6,266 nucleotides of DNA, from positions 1 through 6,266 of the forward strand of contig JAAWGY010000143.1 in NCBI GenBank assembly GCA_022795575.1, in the 5' to 3' direction. Positions 5,544 through 6,266 of this stretch are shown here, one piece after another. This DNA is from Angelakisella sp. Lineage in GTDB: Bacteria > Bacillota > Clostridia > Oscillospirales > Ruminococcaceae. The position numbers and the translations under genes were made by a program. The notes under the pieces are model-generated. The model worked only from the letters and a program-made list of their open reading frames with translations, did not search any database and was not told the origin of the DNA. Each line of letters begins with the position of its first letter. The stretch's first letter is position 1.

Positions 5544-6067
5544 CCTCCGCCGCCTCCCTTCTCCTCCCGGCCCTTCTCCAGCCCGAACATGGCCCGGCAA
5601 AGGGCGGTGCCGGTGCCGGTGCGGAAAATCTGCTCCAGCACCGCCTCCGCCTCCTCCTTGCCGGCGCCGTCCTCGTAGAGGTTTACCAAAAAGTCCGCCT
5701 CCACCAGGATCCGGTAGTCCTCCCCCTGGATGCTGTGATAGGTGTGGTGGTGCCCCACCAAAAAGCAGACCCGGCGGACCATTTCCTCCGGGAAGCCCAG
5801 CCCCGTCAGCATGGCCTCCGCTGCCGGGGGGCCCAGCTCCTCCTGGAGCCGGGGGGTGCTGCGGCCAAAGCGCTCCTCCGCCGGCCGGATGCCGATGTCG
5901 TGGACCAGGGCGGCGGCCTCCAGCGTCTCCAGGGCCTCCCCGGCCAGCCCCTCTATCCGCCCGATGTGCCGGGCCAGGGCGTGGACCTTGACGAAGTGCT
6001 GGATCCGCCGGGGGTCCCCGGCGTTGTGCTTGGTCATCTCCCCAAGGAGAAGGTCAAGACGGTTCAT
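5531..6067 (-). CDS. HD-domain phosphohydrolase family protein
   Basis: A 178-residue predicted cytoplasmic metal-dependent phosphohydrolase of the HD superfamily. Metal-ligand candidates are in the expected order: H24 (in RIQHFVKVHALA), the H56-D57 doublet (AALVHDIGI), a histidine cluster H106-H108 (LVGHHHTYH) and D125 (VEADFLVNL). The substrate is unknown; relatives act on nucleotides or phosphoesters. The C-terminal GGGGGWSC tail is encoded by the sequence that also serves as ribosome site and start of the DUF3842 gene. ATG 6067 is chosen because GGGAGGA lies at 6083-6077, 9 nt away, and homology-like sequence starts there. The longer frame opening at 6226 would translate the palindromic element and is not believable. 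The gene heads a two-gene minus-strand unit. Confidence 0.87.
   Translation of the reverse strand: MNRLDLLLGEMTKHNAGDPRRIQHFVKVHALARHIGRIEGLAGEALETLEAAALVHDIGIRPAEERFGRSTPRLQEELGPPAAEAMLTGLGFPEEMVRRVCFLVGHHHTYHSIQGEDYRILVEADFLVNLYEDGAGKEEAEAVLEQIFRTGTGTALCRAMFGLEKGREEKGGGGGWSC
5553..5560 (-). promoter_or_regulatory. Ribosome binding site of the DUF3842 gene inside the HD gene
   Basis: AAGGGAGG on the minus strand sits 9 nt before ATG 5543, within the last codons of the HD-domain gene. Ribosomes ending at 5531 pass this site, supporting coupled translation. It decides ATG 5543 over ATG 5600. Confidence 0.75.
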
Positions 6068-6076
6068 CGCTACCAA

Positions 6077-6083
6077 TCCTCCC
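6077..6083 (-). promoter_or_regulatory. Ribosome binding site of the HD-domain gene
   Basis: GGGAGGA on the minus strand lies 9 nt upstream of ATG 6067, which fixes this start rather than an upstream one inside the repeat. Confidence 0.75.
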
Positions 6084-6117
6084 GAACATAAAAATGGGGC
6101 CGCCTTCCTTAGAAGCT

Positions 6118-6266
6118 GTACCAATAGCCGCCGCACGCATCTTGACGGCAAATTTTCCGCCTGCCGATGCCAAAAAATCTTGAAATACACACAGTATTCC
6201 TGCGCTTTTTTGGCATCGGCAGTCAAAAAATTTGCTCGCCAATCTGCGCACTTCAGCTATTGGTAC
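6118..6266. repeat. 149-bp imperfect palindromic element upstream of the HD-domain gene
   Basis: Three nested inverted-repeat blocks are exact: 6118-6128 with 6256-6266 (11 bp), 6148-6156 with 6227-6235 (9 bp) and 6161-6177 with 6206-6222 (17 bp). A 28-nt centre lies at 6178-6205. Between the inner two blocks is a symmetric 4-by-4 mismatch, and a partly matching 19/20-nt stretch separates the outer two. The two arms are about 60 nt each. The outer edge reaches the last base of the window, so it may continue. From memory, a minus-strand reading of this sequence (KKRRNTVCISRFFGIGRR) appears as small spurious ORFs in many gut Clostridia, which would make this a dispersed nonautonomous repeat. 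No transposase is present. Confidence 0.8.

Noticed and set aside
5544..5600. N-terminal extension of DUF3842 (start at 5600)
   Set aside because: The added 19 residues are Gly/Arg/Glu-rich and overlap the HD gene; ATG 5543 has AAGGGAGG at ideal distance.
5281..5991. Plus-strand Pro-rich frame across the HD and DUF3842 genes
   Set aside because: It is the antisense shadow of two well-recognised minus-strand genes, with a Pro/Gly/Arg-biased translation.
6068..6226. N-terminal extension of the HD-domain protein (start at 6226)
   Set aside because: The extra 53 residues translate the palindromic element; a good ribosome site and the start of HD-like sequence are at ATG 6067.

Overview
The window looks like a chromosomal piece of a GC-rich gut Clostridia member, most likely of the Oscillospiraceae/Ruminococcaceae type. 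The reasons are a clostridial DUF3842 gene, an SfsA gene of the Firmicutes type, strong Shine-Dalgarno sequences, a consensus extended -10 promoter, and a large Ser/Asp-repeat surface protein with Ig-like domains and a C-terminal module familiar from clostridial surface proteins. The genus cannot be fixed from the sequence.

Layout, left to right. Positions 1-152 hold a string of five small hairpins that looks like a dispersed intergenic repeat. Positions 153-365 are noncoding and contain a strand-asymmetric A/C-rich tract with many C-runs. sfsA (366-1067, +) follows and ends at a rho-independent terminator (1097-1123). A promoter with a perfect extended -10 (1268-1276) then drives a 1156-residue secreted, membrane-anchored protein (1339-4809, +). 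From N to C terminus it has a signal peptide, an N-terminal beta-rich region, one Ig-like domain, a stalk of ten 45-bp Ser/Asp repeats, three more Ig-like domains, a C-terminal beta module, a Gly/Pro/Ser-rich linker, a transmembrane helix and a short charged tail. It ends at a perfect 15-bp terminator hairpin (4845-4883).

The right part is on the minus strand: an HD-domain phosphohydrolase gene (6067-5531) overlaps by 13 bp with a DUF3842 gene (5543-5091), so the two are probably translationally coupled. They converge on the surface-protein gene. The gap between the convergent genes holds the terminator, small GC-rich hairpins and a degenerate repeat. A 149-bp palindromic element (6118-6266) lies just upstream of the HD gene and reaches the window edge.

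The most noteworthy observations are a Cys-His-His-Trp pattern repeated at nearly constant spacing in the four Ig-like domains, the linked allele structure of the 45-bp repeat array, and the palindromic and hairpin-rich intergenic elements. I see no clear defence, CRISPR or mobile-enzyme system. sfsA, the surface protein and the HD/DUF3842 pair appear to be three independent transcription units.
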